This document shows, one piece after another, positions 1-8,020 of a stretch of DNA of 64,000 nt. Below the pieces are notes generated by a model that saw nothing but the letters and a program-made list of their open reading frames with translations, ran no database searches and was not told where the DNA came from. Numbering within the stretch: the first letter of the stretch is position 1; each line of letters starts with the position of its first letter. The translations under genes were made by a program, and so were the position numbers. Origin of the DNA: Planctomycetia bacterium (GTDB lineage: Bacteria; Planctomycetota; Planctomycetia; Pirellulales; JALHLM01); contig JAWXBP010000231.1 in assembly GCA_034440135.1 (NCBI GenBank), positions 1 to 64,000 on the forward strand. Direction: 5' to 3'.

Positions 1-440
1 AAGTTCGAGACATGGCCGTCACCGAGGGAAGCACAAGTTCAAGCACACCCCCTCAACCTACCACGCCCAACAACCATGCCGATTCGGGAACGGTTACGCA
101 CGGAGAACACGGAGGGGGGAGTGGGAAAAGTTTGAACCGCAGAGATGCGGAGAGGGAGGGAGGGACGAGAATGCGTAGGGCGGGCCGCGCGCGCGGCGGG
201 CGTTGTTGGATTGGAAGCGCTGCTCGAAAACAAATTGTCTGTGAGTGCTACGAGTAAGGCCCGCCGTGATTGACCTCGGCGGGCCTTACCTTTGAAATCA
301 ACTCGGCATACGAACTTGCCGCGGCGTTCAAGAACAAGATGTCGAATTCGCGCACGGCCCGCCCTACGCCGCTCTCTTTCCGCTCCCTACTCTGCGTCTC
401 CGCGACTCCGCGTTTCAATTGGCTTCGCTGCGTTGTATCC
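1..440. other. Repeat-rich intergenic region at the left edge
   Basis: No convincing gene is visible here. The stretch holds fragments of planctomycete-type intergenic repeats: a cacggagaacacggagg-like run near 99-116, a ccgcagagatgcggag-like run near 137-153, and the reverse-oriented tctgcgtctccgcgactccg near 392-411. A gene could end in the first 130 bases from the left, but no frame shows recognisable protein sequence. The arsC gene on the minus strand ends at 441, so transcription from the ars operon runs leftward into this region. Confidence 0.5.
254..289. terminator. Perfect 13-bp hairpin, probable terminator of the ars operon or of a gene to the left
   Basis: The arms gtaaggcccgccg (254-266) and cggcgggccttac (277-289) are perfectly complementary around a 10-base loop. 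There is no long T-run on either side, so it could be a terminator, an mRNA 3' stabiliser or a repeat. It lies about 150 bases beyond the stop codon of arsC, the last gene of the minus-strand operon. Confidence 0.45.
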
Positions 441-860
441 TCACGCGCTTAACCACGATTCGATGCGCGTACGGATTTGATCGCGGATTTCGCGGAAGCG
501 TTGGCGCTGAGTTTCTTCGGCGCCCGTCGCGGCGGCTGGGTCGTCGAATGGCCAGTGTTCTGACTGGTTGGCGCCGGGGATGATCGGACAGGACTCTCGT
601 GCATTGTCGCAAACGGTCACCGCCAGATCGAAGGATTGGCCCGCGAAGTGATCGACATGCTTGCTGTCATGCGCCGAAATATCAACACCGATCTCCGCCA
701 TGGCGTCGATTGCCAGCGGATGCACGTAGCCGGACGGACGCGAACCGGCGGAATGCGCTTCCCAGGTTTCGCCAGCCAGGTGATTCCAAAGCCCTTCCGC
801 CATCTGGCTGCGGGCGGAATTGCCGGTGCAGAGAATGAGGACGCGCTTGCGCGACGACAT
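441..860 (-). CDS. arsC: Arsenate reductase, thioredoxin-coupled low-molecular-weight phosphatase type
   Basis: This 139-residue cytoplasmic protein should reduce arsenate to arsenite. The N-terminal phosphate-binding loop C11-TGNSAR-S18 is the CX5R(S) loop of the low-molecular-weight tyrosine phosphatase fold. Two further cysteines, C84 and C91, have the spacing of the resolving pair of the pI258-type enzyme, in which the disulfide is passed to thioredoxin. It is the last gene of a minus-strand operon; the start codon lies 15 bases after the arsM stop, with a GGAG ribosome site 8 bases upstream. A plain protein tyrosine phosphatase is the alternative, but the Cys pair and the ars neighbours argue against it. 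Confidence 0.93.
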   Translation of the reverse strand: MSSRKRVLILCTGNSARSQMAEGLWNHLAGETWEAHSAGSRPSGYVHPLAIDAMAEIGVDISAHDSKHVDHFAGQSFDLAVTVCDNARESCPIIPGANQSEHWPFDDPAAATGAEETQRQRFREIRDQIRTRIESWLSA

Positions 861-875
861 GGAGTGCTCCGTGGG

Positions 876-1766
876 TTAGGCCTGTTTGACCGCGTAAATT
901 TTCACGCTGGCGGCATAGGCGTTGATATCGTATTGACTGAGCAGCGCGGCGAGATCCGAGTGAACTTCGCTGTGCGCCTCGGGCCGTGAACCGCCGCAGC
1001 AACTCTCGCCCAGCACGGGCAGCGCGCCTGGTTGACTCGACATCGCTGGCGAACAACAGCCGCTTTGTCCCTCGACCTGACCGTAGACGTTGAGGTCGGC
1101 GCCACTGTCGCGGATTTCGACTCCAGCGAAGCCAGCCGCGCGAAGTCCTTGCTGGTAGGCCTCGATCGAAATCGCGCCGGCAATGCAGCCAATGTAAGCC
1201 ATCAGGTTCGCGCTGATGGCTTCCGGGAGCGGCTGCTTGAGCGCGATATCGCTCACCGCCACGCGACCGCCGGGCTTCAAGACGCGGGCCATCTCGCGAA
1301 AGACCGCCGGCTTGTCCGGGGCCAGGTTGAGCACGCAGTTGCTGATGATGCAATCCACCGAGGCGTCCGGCAACGGCAGGCGATCGATCGTTGCCAGGTG
1401 AAATTCGACGTTGCCGCGTTGATCCGGCGCGAGTTGCTGTGCGTTGCGCTGCGCCAACGCGACCATTTCAGGGGTCATGTCGATGCCGATCGCGCGGCCC
1501 GTCGGTCCGACGCGCTGTGCGGCGAGGAACACGTCGAGCCCGCCGCCGGAACCGAGATCGACCACGACCTCGCCTGGTTTGATGCTCGCGAAGGCCGTGG
1601 GATTGCCACACGAGAGCCCCATGTTGGCTTCGGCGGGAATCGAGGCAAGTTCGCCAGTCGAGTAGCCGAACGCCTCGGCCACGGACTTGACGCCGGCGTG
1701 GTCGGTCGAAAGACCGCTCGTGGCCACCTGACCGTATTTGGAGCGAACCGCGTGTTCTACCGACAT
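876..1766 (-). CDS. arsM: Arsenite S-adenosylmethionine methyltransferase
   Basis: This 296-residue class I methyltransferase should methylate As(III) with SAM to volatile or extruded methylarsenicals. The SAM motif I is [10 protein letters not shown] (residues 67-76). The three conserved arsenite-binding cysteines are visible as C53 (LSCGNP), C144 (SNCVLNL) and C194 (GCIAGA). Further cysteine pairs occur in a C-terminal tail (GCC, SCCGG) of the kind seen in ArsM proteins. I start at the ATG at 1766, which has an AAGGAA ribosome site; an upstream in-frame extension to 1871 would run through the operator-like palindrome and lacks family similarity. It is the middle gene of arsR-arsM-arsC. Confidence 0.93.
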   Translation of the reverse strand: MSVEHAVRSKYGQVATSGLSTDHAGVKSVAEAFGYSTGELASIPAEANMGLSCGNPTAFASIKPGEVVVDLGSGGGLDVFLAAQRVGPTGRAIGIDMTPEMVALAQRNAQQLAPDQRGNVEFHLATIDRLPLPDASVDCIISNCVLNLAPDKPAVFREMARVLKPGGRVAVSDIALKQPLPEAISANLMAYIGCIAGAISIEAYQQGLRAAGFAGVEIRDSGADLNVYGQVEGQSGCCSPAMSSQPGALPVLGESCCGGSRPEAHSEVHSDLAALLSQYDINAYAASVKIYAVKQA

Positions 1767-1806
1767 GAATGGTTCCTTTTCAGAAGCAATTTCGATCGAA
1801 TCATTG

Positions 1807-1822
1807 TATATGCCTAGGCGTA
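1807..1822. promoter_or_regulatory. Second ArsR-like operator between arsR and arsM
   Basis: The 16-base palindrome atatgcctaggcgtat has one mismatched pair and uses the same atatgc/gcatat-type half-sites as the operator at the arsR start, but with a shorter spacer. It lies 41 bases upstream of the arsM start and 24 bases after the arsR stop codon. This suggests a second, internal ArsR-controlled promoter. Binding is inferred only from half-site similarity. Confidence 0.5.
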
Positions 1823-1845
1823 TGTCTAGTCCACAAAAAAACGCC

Positions 1846-2205
1846 TCAGCAACAGTTCCCGCTCTTTCCACAGCAGCGTTTCAGTCGGTCACGATCGCGC
1901 ATCAGGTCTGGCAGTTCCACGCTGCACTGTGCCAGACACTCCAGGACCTTAGCATGTACTGCGCTGCGTGATTCGGCGAGGGTGTAGTAGGCCCAGGGGC
2001 CTTCCTTACGCGCGGTGACGAGGCCTGCTCTTCGCAGATATCCCAGGTGCCGCGACACCTTGGGCTGGGAATCGCCCAGGACCTCGACCAGTTCGCAAAC
2101 GCAGCGTTCCCCGCCGATCAGGAGCGACAGCAGCCGGAGCCGGGTCCGGTCGGACAAGGCGCGGAACATGCGATCGATCGGAAAGGTCGCCCGCTTGGTC
2201 TTCAT
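1846..2205 (-). CDS. arsR: ArsR/SmtB-family arsenite-responsive repressor
   Basis: This 119-residue winged-helix repressor should release DNA when it binds As(III). The metal site in the third helix is E33-R-C35-V-C37-E-L, matching the CxC core of the classical ELCVCDLC site. The recognition helix region [18 protein letters not shown] is typical of the family. The C-terminus has two more cysteine pairs (RCC and NCC), which may add metal ligands. The ATG at 2205 is chosen because the family begins here and because a near-perfect palindrome overlaps it, giving autorepression. A long upstream in-frame extension is not conserved in character. First gene of the ars operon and divergent from the LRR gene. 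Confidence 0.92.
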   Translation of the reverse strand: MKTKRATFPIDRMFRALSDRTRLRLLSLLIGGERCVCELVEVLGDSQPKVSRHLGYLRRAGLVTARKEGPWAYYTLAESRSAVHAKVLECLAQCSVELPDLMRDRDRLKRCCGKSGNCC

Positions 2206-2222
2206 ATGCGGATAAGCATATG
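2203..2222. promoter_or_regulatory. ArsR operator overlapping the arsR start codon
   Basis: The sequence catatgcggataagcatatg has perfect 7-base inverted half-sites (catatgc / gcatatg) around 6 bases. It covers the arsR start codon on the minus strand. AT-rich inverted repeats with ATA/TAT half-sites at promoters are the usual DNA targets of ArsR/SmtB repressors, so autorepression of the ars operon is the natural reading. Confidence 0.72.
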
Positions 2223-2333
2223 CGATTGCCGAGGAACGGGCAAGGCGGGGCAATGGGCTTTTGTTATTCTCGATACGAGAAATTCGGAGAGGCGGAATTG
2301 CGATGTGGCCGGCGATCGCCGAGAATTGACGGA

Positions 2334-3434
2334 ATGAACTCGACAACTCCCCAGCCCGAGCAAGTCCCACAGCGGCCGGCGCGTCGTTGGCGGCCGCAGT
2401 TTGGGCTGCGGACGCTTTTGGTCGGGAGTTTGTTGATCGGCGTGGTGTTGGCAAAAGTGGCCAACGATGCTCGGCGGCAGCGCGAGATTGTGGCGAGAAT
2501 TCACGCGCTCGGCGGCCAACTCTGGTATGCGGGCGGGCATACTGAACCCATTGAAGGGAAATCGGCGGTTTCGATCTGGCTCCGCGAACAGCTCGGTGGC
2601 GAATACTTTGAATCAATCAAGCAGATCGAATTAGGCGGCACACTCGCAACGGACGACGACGTTCTCAAGATACTTTCTGCGACCACATTGACGTCGCTGA
2701 GTCTGGGCGAGACGCGGATTACAGATGCCGCGCTCGCGGGATTGGTCGATCAGACGCGGCTCGAAAGTCTCAGTCTCAATCGAACGCGGATCACCGACGC
2801 CGGACTTGTGTATTTGCGTCACTGCCCCGAATTAGCGCGGCTTGATTTAACTCAGTCGGGGGTTACTACGTCCGGCCTTGAACACTTGAAGGTGCTGAGC
2901 GGATTGAAGCGCCTAGATTTGGACAGTGACGACATTAGCGACGAAGGCATGGCCGCCATTTCCGAAATCAAGAGCCTTGATTCGCTCAGCATTGAAAACA
3001 CTCGCGTGACCTCGGCAGGGTTGGAAGCATTTCGCGGACACGCGAATCTGCGAGAGCTGAACATTCGCGATATAGGCACGACCGGACCGGGCTTGGTCGC
3101 ACTTGCCGAAATGCCGTCGCTACGAAATCTCGAACTCGGCGGTATGCCGCTCAGCGTTCATGACATGGCACATTTGTCGCTGCTGCACCAAGTCCAAGAA
3201 ATCACGCTTCCCTACAATGGCCTCAACGACGAGGGGCTGCGACAACTAGCGGCAATCCGCCCCAGAACACACTTGTCGCTCCAATTGAGCGCCCAGCGAC
3301 TCACAAAGTCCGGGATACTCTGCCTCAAGGACGTCCCGAATCTTCGTAGCGTCACGCTGAAAGGATGCCGTCTCAGCGACGATGAATTGAACGAAGTCCG
3401 TGACGCCATACCGTTCTGCACGATTAAGCGGTGA
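2334..3434 (+). CDS. Membrane-anchored leucine-rich-repeat protein
   Basis: This 366-residue protein has a proline- and arginine-rich N-terminus followed by one membrane helix with the planctomycete-type anchor RPQFGLRTLLVGSLLIGVVL (about residues 21-40). The rest is an array of about 9-10 LRRs of the 'xxLxxLxLxxTxITDxGLxxL' cysteine-free type. The array should form a curved binding surface, probably on the outer face of the cytoplasmic membrane. The ATG at 2334 is preferred over the in-frame ATG at 2220, which lies in the ars operator region. Its ligand cannot be read from the sequence. It converges with the ABC ATPase gene, leaving only 2 bases between the stop codons. Confidence 0.8.
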   Translation: MNSTTPQPEQVPQRPARRWRPQFGLRTLLVGSLLIGVVLAKVANDARRQREIVARIHALGGQLWYAGGHTEPIEGKSAVSIWLREQLGGEYFESIKQIELGGTLATDDDVLKILSATTLTSLSLGETRITDAALAGLVDQTRLESLSLNRTRITDAGLVYLRHCPELARLDLTQSGVTTSGLEHLKVLSGLKRLDLDSDDISDEGMAAISEIKSLDSLSIENTRVTSAGLEAFRGHANLRELNIRDIGTTGPGLVALAEMPSLRNLELGGMPLSVHDMAHLSLLHQVQEITLPYNGLNDEGLRQLAAIRPRTHLSLQLSAQRLTKSGILCLKDVPNLRSVTLKGCRLSDDELNEVRDAIPFCTIKR

Positions 3435-3436
3435 GT

Positions 3437-4471
3437 TTAGCGCGTCGCTCCGATTTGCGCTTCAGTATCGCGACTGTTCTGGCGAAGACGGTCGTCGACC
3501 TGCGAGAACATTTCGGCGATGACGTCTTCTAGTGGCGGGTCTTCGACGCTGACGTCTTCGATCGCGTGGCTCGCCAAAATGCTGGCCAGGACTTGCGTGA
3601 CCTGCGTCCGGTCAATGCGCAATTTGGCTTTCGGGGCGCGGCGTTCCAGCACTTCGCCGTAGCGTTCCAGGTTGTCGGGCAATTCCTCGTCGCCGCCGAA
3701 CTGCAACGAAATCACTTTGTGCCCGCTGAAACGGTCGACGATGCCGGCCAGGGAGCCGTCGTACATGATCTGCCCTTGGGCGATGATCACCACGCGCCGG
3801 CAAAGCGCGGCGACGTCCTTCATGTAATGGCTGGTGAGCAAGATGGTGATCTTGCGTTCTTCCTGGTAGTGCCGGAGAAACAGCTGGATGTTGTGCTGCG
3901 CCACGACGTCCAAGCCGATCGTCGGTTCGTCGAGGAACAGCACGTCGGGCGAGTGCAGCAGGGCCGCGATCAATTCCATTTTCATCCGCTCGCCGAGCGA
4001 CAACTCGCGCACCGGCTGCGCGAGCAATCGGCTGACGCCCAGCAGGTCGACCAGTTCGTCGAGCGTCCGCCGGTACGACTCCGGGTCAATGCGATAGATC
4101 TGCTGATGCAGCCGGAACGATTCCTGGGCGGGCAGGTCCCACCAAAGTTGGTTTTTCTGTCCCATCACCAGGGCGAACCGCCGGCGATAGGCGTTCTCAC
4201 GCTTCCAAGGGACGAAGCCCATCACCGTGGCCGTGCCGGACGTGGGCGTGATGACGCCGGAGAGTAATTTCAACGTGGTCGTTTTGCCGGCGCCGTTGGG
4301 GCCCAAGAAGGCGACGAACTCGCTTTGTTCGACCGTGAGATCGATCCCCTTCACTGCCTCGACATTGCGGTACTCGCGGTGAAACAGTCCGCGCAGCGAA
4401 GCCATCACGCCTTCCTGTTTCTGGTAGACGAGATAGCTCTTGGCAAGGTTTTTGATTTCGATCAGAGGCAT
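3437..4471 (-). CDS. ABC-2 type transporter, ATP-binding protein
   Basis: This 344-residue ATPase has all nucleotide-binding motifs: Walker [10 protein letters not shown] (about 57-65), Q-loop [11 protein letters not shown], signature LSLGERMK, Walker B VLFLDEP and the H-loop TSHYMKDV. The long segment before Walker A and the C-terminal extension of about 80 residues match the ABC-2/NatA-DrrA type of exporter ATPases, which work with separate integral membrane permeases. No permease gene lies beside it: the neighbours are an LRR gene and ispF. The partners must be encoded elsewhere, and the substrate cannot be named. Confidence 0.88.
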   Translation of the reverse strand: MPLIEIKNLAKSYLVYQKQEGVMASLRGLFHREYRNVEAVKGIDLTVEQSEFVAFLGPNGAGKTTTLKLLSGVITPTSGTATVMGFVPWKRENAYRRRFALVMGQKNQLWWDLPAQESFRLHQQIYRIDPESYRRTLDELVDLLGVSRLLAQPVRELSLGERMKMELIAALLHSPDVLFLDEPTIGLDVVAQHNIQLFLRHYQEERKITILLTSHYMKDVAALCRRVVIIAQGQIMYDGSLAGIVDRFSGHKVISLQFGGDEELPDNLERYGEVLERRAPKAKLRIDRTQVTQVLASILASHAIEDVSVEDPPLEDVIAEMFSQVDDRLRQNSRDTEAQIGATR

Positions 4472-4480
4472 GGGGAGAGT

Positions 4481-4605
4481 AGTTTGAAGTTTTCAGTGTT
4501 CAGTTTTCAGCGGCGCGGGAGATGTGTTGAAACGATCCCAAGCGCGTGGCACGGTCGAGAGACCGGCCACAACAACGTGTTTTCAGTGATCCGTTTTCAG
4601 TGGCG
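4481..4605. repeat. Composite of two intergenic repeat families between the ABC ATPase gene and ispF
   Basis: The stretch contains gaagttttcagtgttcag (4486-4503) plus a further ttttcag run near 4579-4600, both from the 'TTTTCAGTGTTCAGTTTTCAG' family. Between them is a gtggcacggtc/gaccggccac hairpin (4546-4556 and 4561-4570). Both families recur elsewhere in the window (46911-46967, 56281-56358, 56929-57012). Confidence 0.7.
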
Positions 4606-4676
4606 CAGGCGGTGTTTAGATGTCGAGGGTGCGTATCACGATACCGGAATGCTTGGGGGGCGGCCATTGGCTCGCG

Positions 4677-4705
4677 TTGTCAGTTTTGGGCTGGAGCGGT
4701 ATAAT
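4677..4705 (+). promoter_or_regulatory. Sigma-70 type promoter of ispF
   Basis: TTGTCA (4677-4682) and a consensus TATAAT (4700-4705) are separated by the optimal 17 bases. The expected start of transcription is near 4712, giving a leader of about 36 bases before the ispF ATG at 4748. This is one of the cleanest housekeeping promoters in the window. Confidence 0.7.
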
Positions 4706-4747
4706 CCCGGCCGCGAGGCGAACCCTGGTTTCGACGTGGAAGCTGTG

Positions 4748-5248
4748 ATGGCGGAAGCAGTTACGACACGCCTGCGAGTCGGCATTGGGCACGATACGCA
4801 CCGACTCACGCCGGGCGGGCCGTTGCGGCTGGGCGGAATCGACATTCCGCACGATCACCAATTGGTCGGGCACAGCGACGCCGACGCCTTGCTGCACGCC
4901 GTGACCGACGCGCTGCTGGGGGCGGCGGGGCTGGGGGATATCGGCGAGTTGTTTCCGGACAACGACCCCGCGAACCGCGGCCGTGATTCCGGCGAGATGC
5001 TGTCGCTGGCGTTGGACCGCGTCGGCGAAGCGGGGTTTCGAGTAGTGAACATCGACACGATCGTCTTCGCCGAGCAACCCAAGCTGAGTCGGTTCAAACC
5101 GCTGATCGAAGGGCGCTTGGCGGAGTTGCTGGGAATTGAATCGTCCCGCGTCAACGTCAAGGCGAAGACCGGCGAGCGCGTCGGCCCCATTGGCCGCCAA
5201 GAAGCCATCACGGCGGAATGCGTGGCATTGCTGGAGTCGTCGTTATGA
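4748..5248 (+). CDS. ispF: 2-C-methyl-D-erythritol 2,4-cyclodiphosphate synthase
   Basis: This 166-residue enzyme makes MEcPP from CDP-ME-2-phosphate in the non-mevalonate isoprenoid pathway. Family signatures are complete: the metal site GIGHDTHR (Asp and His ligands) near the N-terminus, VGHSDADALLHAVTDALLGAAG with the third His ligand and active-site Asp, DIGELFPDND, and the C-terminal KAKTGERVGPIGRQEAI. The length is usual for the family, which forms trimers. The ATG at 4748 lies 42 bases downstream of a good promoter. The remaining MEP-pathway genes are not nearby. Confidence 0.96.
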   Translation: MAEAVTTRLRVGIGHDTHRLTPGGPLRLGGIDIPHDHQLVGHSDADALLHAVTDALLGAAGLGDIGELFPDNDPANRGRDSGEMLSLALDRVGEAGFRVVNIDTIVFAEQPKLSRFKPLIEGRLAELLGIESSRVNVKAKTGERVGPIGRQEAITAECVALLESSL

Positions 5249-5324
5249 GAAACTCAGACCGAAGTGAACCGCGAAAGTCGCGAAGGGGCGCGAAGGAAAA
5301 CAAACGCATTCGTGTCGCCGAATC

Positions 5325-5389
5325 AGCCCCAACGGGGCGACAGGAAAACACGAACGCACCTATCCTGAACCCCAACGGGGTGACACAAG
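5325..5389. repeat. Two REP-like palindromes on the 3' side of the IS200-like gene
   Basis: The copies agccccaacggggcgacagg (5325-5344) and aaccccaacggggtgacaca (5368-5387) share a GC-rich stem (gcccc/ggggc or cccc/gggg) and a trailing gacag/gacac. The second ends just before the transposase stop codon at 5391. They are related, in inverted orientation, to the copies on the other side of the transposase gene. Confidence 0.75.
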
Positions 5390-5390
5390 A

Positions 5391-5843
5391 TTAGTCCCAC
5401 ACATAGCGTTCATCGAACGTGAGATCGTGACGCCGGAGCAATTCCAAGAACTCCTCCTGAAACGTCCGGACTCGGTGATGCTCCGCCTGGTTTTCGATAT
5501 ACGCCCTGACATCCGACAATCGCGAGTGGCTGACGCTGAACGCGGCGTACCCGCTCTGCCAGGCGAATGACTTTTGGTCCGGGAAGGTCTCATGTATCCA
5601 ACGCGACGAGTTAGCCTTCAGTTCGCGTAGCAATTCCGATAAAGAGGATTCGCGGCCCAGCGAAACCAGCAGGTGTACATGGTCTGGCATGCCGCCGACG
5701 CAGATGAGCACGCCTTTCGACGATGTTGCGATTCCTCCCAAATACGGATAAAGCCTCGACGCGATTTCGTCGCGGATCAACGGTGCGCGTTGTTTCGTGC
5801 TGAATACGAGATGGGCGTACATAGCGGCGAATGATTGAGGCAT
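5391..5843 (-). CDS. IS200-like (Y1/HUH) transposase, RAYT-like
   Basis: This 150-residue protein belongs to the single-tyrosine HUH transposases. The divalent-metal motif is H55-V-H57 in GMPDHVHLLVSL, and the nucleophile is probably Y115 in DVRAYIENQAEHH. The N-terminus (MPQSFAAMYAHLVFSTKQR) and the terminal YVWD are typical of the family. The gene is full length and appears intact. REP-like GC palindromes lie on both sides in inverted orientation, which is the arrangement of REP-associated tyrosine transposases (REPtrons). It may be a domesticated chromosomal enzyme rather than an active insertion sequence. Confidence 0.9.
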   Translation of the reverse strand: MPQSFAAMYAHLVFSTKQRAPLIRDEIASRLYPYLGGIATSSKGVLICVGGMPDHVHLLVSLGRESSLSELLRELKANSSRWIHETFPDQKSFAWQSGYAAFSVSHSRLSDVRAYIENQAEHHRVRTFQEEFLELLRRHDLTFDERYVWD

Positions 5844-5907
5844 AAAATTGTCCGGTAGCTCGAAACCAGAGTTGGAGGGCCGAATCGTAGTTCATGTCGA
5901 ACTGAGT

Positions 5908-6063
5908 GTCGCCCCTGTGGGGCTCAATGCATTGGTGGCAATCGTATTCCAGGGGTTGGCACCCCTGGCTATTATCTGCCGCCCCTTCGGGGCTGAAAAT
6001 AGTCTGTCACGCCTTCGGGGCTAAAAATAGTCAGCCAGCCCTTCGGGGTTGAAAATAGTCAGT
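5908..6063. repeat. REP-like repeats including a three-copy tandem array upstream of cysS
   Basis: The first copy is gtcgcccctgtggggct (5908-5924). It is followed by a ccagggg/cccctgg palindrome (5949-5968) and then three near-identical tandem units of 27-30 bases starting at 5981, 6011 and 6038. Each unit is a gcc-cttc-ggggc hairpin followed by tgaaaatagtc or taaaaatagtc. The array ends 37 bases before the cysS start and could affect its expression. Confidence 0.8.
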
Positions 6064-6099
6064 GCTTCTTTACAACCGTTTTTCCCACACCTGAACGAT

Positions 6100-7671
6100 A
6101 TGCCCGCCGCTTCCGCACTTCCGACGTTGCGTGTTTACAACACTCTCTCCCGACAGAAGGAGACGCTGGAACCGGTGTCGCCGGGGAAGGTGGGCATCTA
6201 TCTGTGCGGGCCGACGGTCTACAAGCCGAGCCACATTGGGCACATGGTGGGTCCGGTGATCTTTGATGCCGTGAAGCGATATCTCGTCTACTCGGGGTAT
6301 CAAGTCACCTGGGTGGTGAACATCACCGACGTCGACGACAAGCTGATCAAGGAATCGAATGCGCGCGGGATGAAGATGTCCGAGTTGGCCGAGGAGATGA
6401 CGGCGGATTACAAGCACAACTTAAGTGCGATGGGCGTCGATACGATCGACCACTTTCCGAAGGCCACCGAGAACATCGACGAGATCATCACGCTGACGCA
6501 AACCTTGATCGACAAAGGGTTCGCCTATCAATCCGGCAGCGACGTCTACTTCGAAGTCGGCAAGGACAAGGAATACGGCAAGCTGAGTCGGCGCTCGGTC
6601 GAACAATTGACCGGCGAAGGGGGCGACATGGCGGAGCGGAAACGCTCGCCGGCCGATTTCGCCTTGTGGAAAGGCGCCAAGCCTGGCGAACCCGCTTGGA
6701 AGAGCCCCTGGGGCGAAGGCCGTCCGGGCTGGCATATCGAGTGCTCGGCGATGAGCCGCAAGTTGCTCGGCGAGTCGTTCGATATTCACGGCGGCGGGTT
6801 GGATCTGATCTTCCCGCACCATGAGAACGAGGTGGCGCAAAGCGAATGCTGCCACGGCCGGCCACAGGCGAAATATTGGATGCACAATGGGTTGATGCAA
6901 GCGTCTAGCGAGGTCGGCAAGCTCGGCGGACGCAACACTCGCGAAACGGCCGTGGGCGATCAGGCGGCGCAGGAAGCGGGCAAAATCGGCAAATCGAAAG
7001 GCGCGAGCGCATTCAGCGAACTGCTGAAGCAGTTCGACGGCGAAACGATTCGCTTCTTTTTGCTGTCGACGCATTACCGGCGACCGATCGATTTCAGCAA
7101 TGAGCGGATTGAGGAAGTCCGCACCGGCTTGGATACTTTTTACCGCTTCTTCAAGCGCTACGAGCGCACGACAGGCGAAGACTTCTACCGCGTAGCGTTG
7201 GTCGCGAAGCGGTCTGAAGGGGACGAACAGCAGTTTGCTGGCGCACTGGGCGAAGCGCTCAAGGGACATCGCCAGCGGTTTATCGAGGCGATGGACGACG
7301 ACTTCAACACCGGGGGGGCGATCGGCGATCTGTTCGAACTGCTGCGCGCTTTGAACAAGTTCTGCGACGACGAGAAACTCGATACCGCGGCCAGCGCCAA
7401 GCCGGAAGCCATCGCGGCGCTCAAGCAAGGCGCACGTGTTTTGCGCGAGTTGGCCGGGACACTCGGCCTGTTCCGCGCAGCGCCGCAGGCCTCGTCTGGC
7501 GACGACGACGGGCTGGTCGGCAAGCTGATGGAGTTGATGATCAAATACCGCGCCGACGCCCGGAAAAATAAGAACTTCGCCCTGGGCGACGCAATTCGCA
7601 AAGACCTCGCGGAACTGGGGCTCATCCTCGAAGACCGACCCACAGGAACGGAGTGGTCGGTAAAGAGATAA
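6100..7671 (+). CDS. cysS: Cysteinyl-tRNA synthetase
   Basis: This class I enzyme of 523 residues charges tRNA-Cys. The HIGH motif is H45-I-G-H48, with the first zinc ligand C36 just before it; the other ligands are in GWHIECSAMS and FPHHENEVAQSE. The KMSKS loop is divergent: KIGKSKGA. It is preceded by an insertion of about 35 residues after HNGLM. I use the ATG at 6100 because the in-frame ATG at 6049 falls inside the tandem repeat array and would add non-family residues. No strong ribosome site is seen at either start. Confidence 0.95.
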   Translation: MPAASALPTLRVYNTLSRQKETLEPVSPGKVGIYLCGPTVYKPSHIGHMVGPVIFDAVKRYLVYSGYQVTWVVNITDVDDKLIKESNARGMKMSELAEEMTADYKHNLSAMGVDTIDHFPKATENIDEIITLTQTLIDKGFAYQSGSDVYFEVGKDKEYGKLSRRSVEQLTGEGGDMAERKRSPADFALWKGAKPGEPAWKSPWGEGRPGWHIECSAMSRKLLGESFDIHGGGLDLIFPHHENEVAQSECCHGRPQAKYWMHNGLMQASSEVGKLGGRNTRETAVGDQAAQEAGKIGKSKGASAFSELLKQFDGETIRFFLLSTHYRRPIDFSNERIEEVRTGLDTFYRFFKRYERTTGEDFYRVALVAKRSEGDEQQFAGALGEALKGHRQRFIEAMDDDFNTGGAIGDLFELLRALNKFCDDEKLDTAASAKPEAIAALKQGARVLRELAGTLGLFRAAPQASSGDDDGLVGKLMELMIKYRADARKNKNFALGDAIRKDLAELGLILEDRPTGTEWSVKR

Positions 7672-7747
7672 CCGCGAAATGCGCCAAAACGTCGCGAAAG
7701 TAGAGATTGAGAATCGCTGGTTCACACGTTGGCAAGGAAGGCTGACG

Positions 7748-7960
7748 ATGCGTACAAAGTCACTGGCACTCGCACTGTTCTTCGTGTCGTGCTCCGGTTG
7801 TTCTTATGACGACGGAAAGTGGTCGTTCAATCCATTTGCGTTGTTCGAAAAGGACGAGATCAAGTACAAGCCGAACGGCGAGATCGATTTCCAGAATTCG
7901 GGCGTGAAGGCGCTGCGAGAGAAAGGCTATGGCTACAACTGGGATGATTTAAAGGACTAA
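7748..7960 (+). CDS. Small putative lipoprotein
   Basis: This 70-residue protein begins with a short signal peptide (MRTKSLALALFFVSCSGCS); either cysteine of VSCSGC could be lipidated. The mature part is short, hydrophilic and aromatic-rich (FNPFALFEKDEIKYKPNGEIDF), and it ends in GYNWDDLKD. The ATG at 7748 is chosen because the signal peptide starts there. It lies between cysS and ruvC, 76 bases after cysS. The family is not recognised. Confidence 0.6.
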   Translation: MRTKSLALALFFVSCSGCSYDDGKWSFNPFALFEKDEIKYKPNGEIDFQNSGVKALREKGYGYNWDDLKD

Positions 7961-8020
7961 TGACAGCGACAGCATTGTCTTCGGCGCTAATGCTTGCGGC
8001 AGGCCAGCCTCTCCAATTCC

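Noticed and set aside
12-257. Open frame of 81 codons at the left edge
   Set aside because: Its translation is low-complexity and derives from the purine-rich intergenic repeats; its stop codon lies in a hairpin. No family similarity is visible.
1032-1817. 261-codon plus-strand frame opposite arsM
   Set aside because: It is the antisense shadow of arsM, whose SAM-binding motif and three arsenic-binding cysteines are clear.
5981-6063. CRISPR-like tandem repeats
   Set aside because: The units are contiguous, with no spacers of uniform length, and lie beside an IS200-like transposase; REP elements explain them better. No cas gene is present.
6049-6099. Upstream ATG of cysS at 6049
   Set aside because: It lies in the third unit of the tandem repeat array and would add 17 residues that do not fit the family N-terminus.
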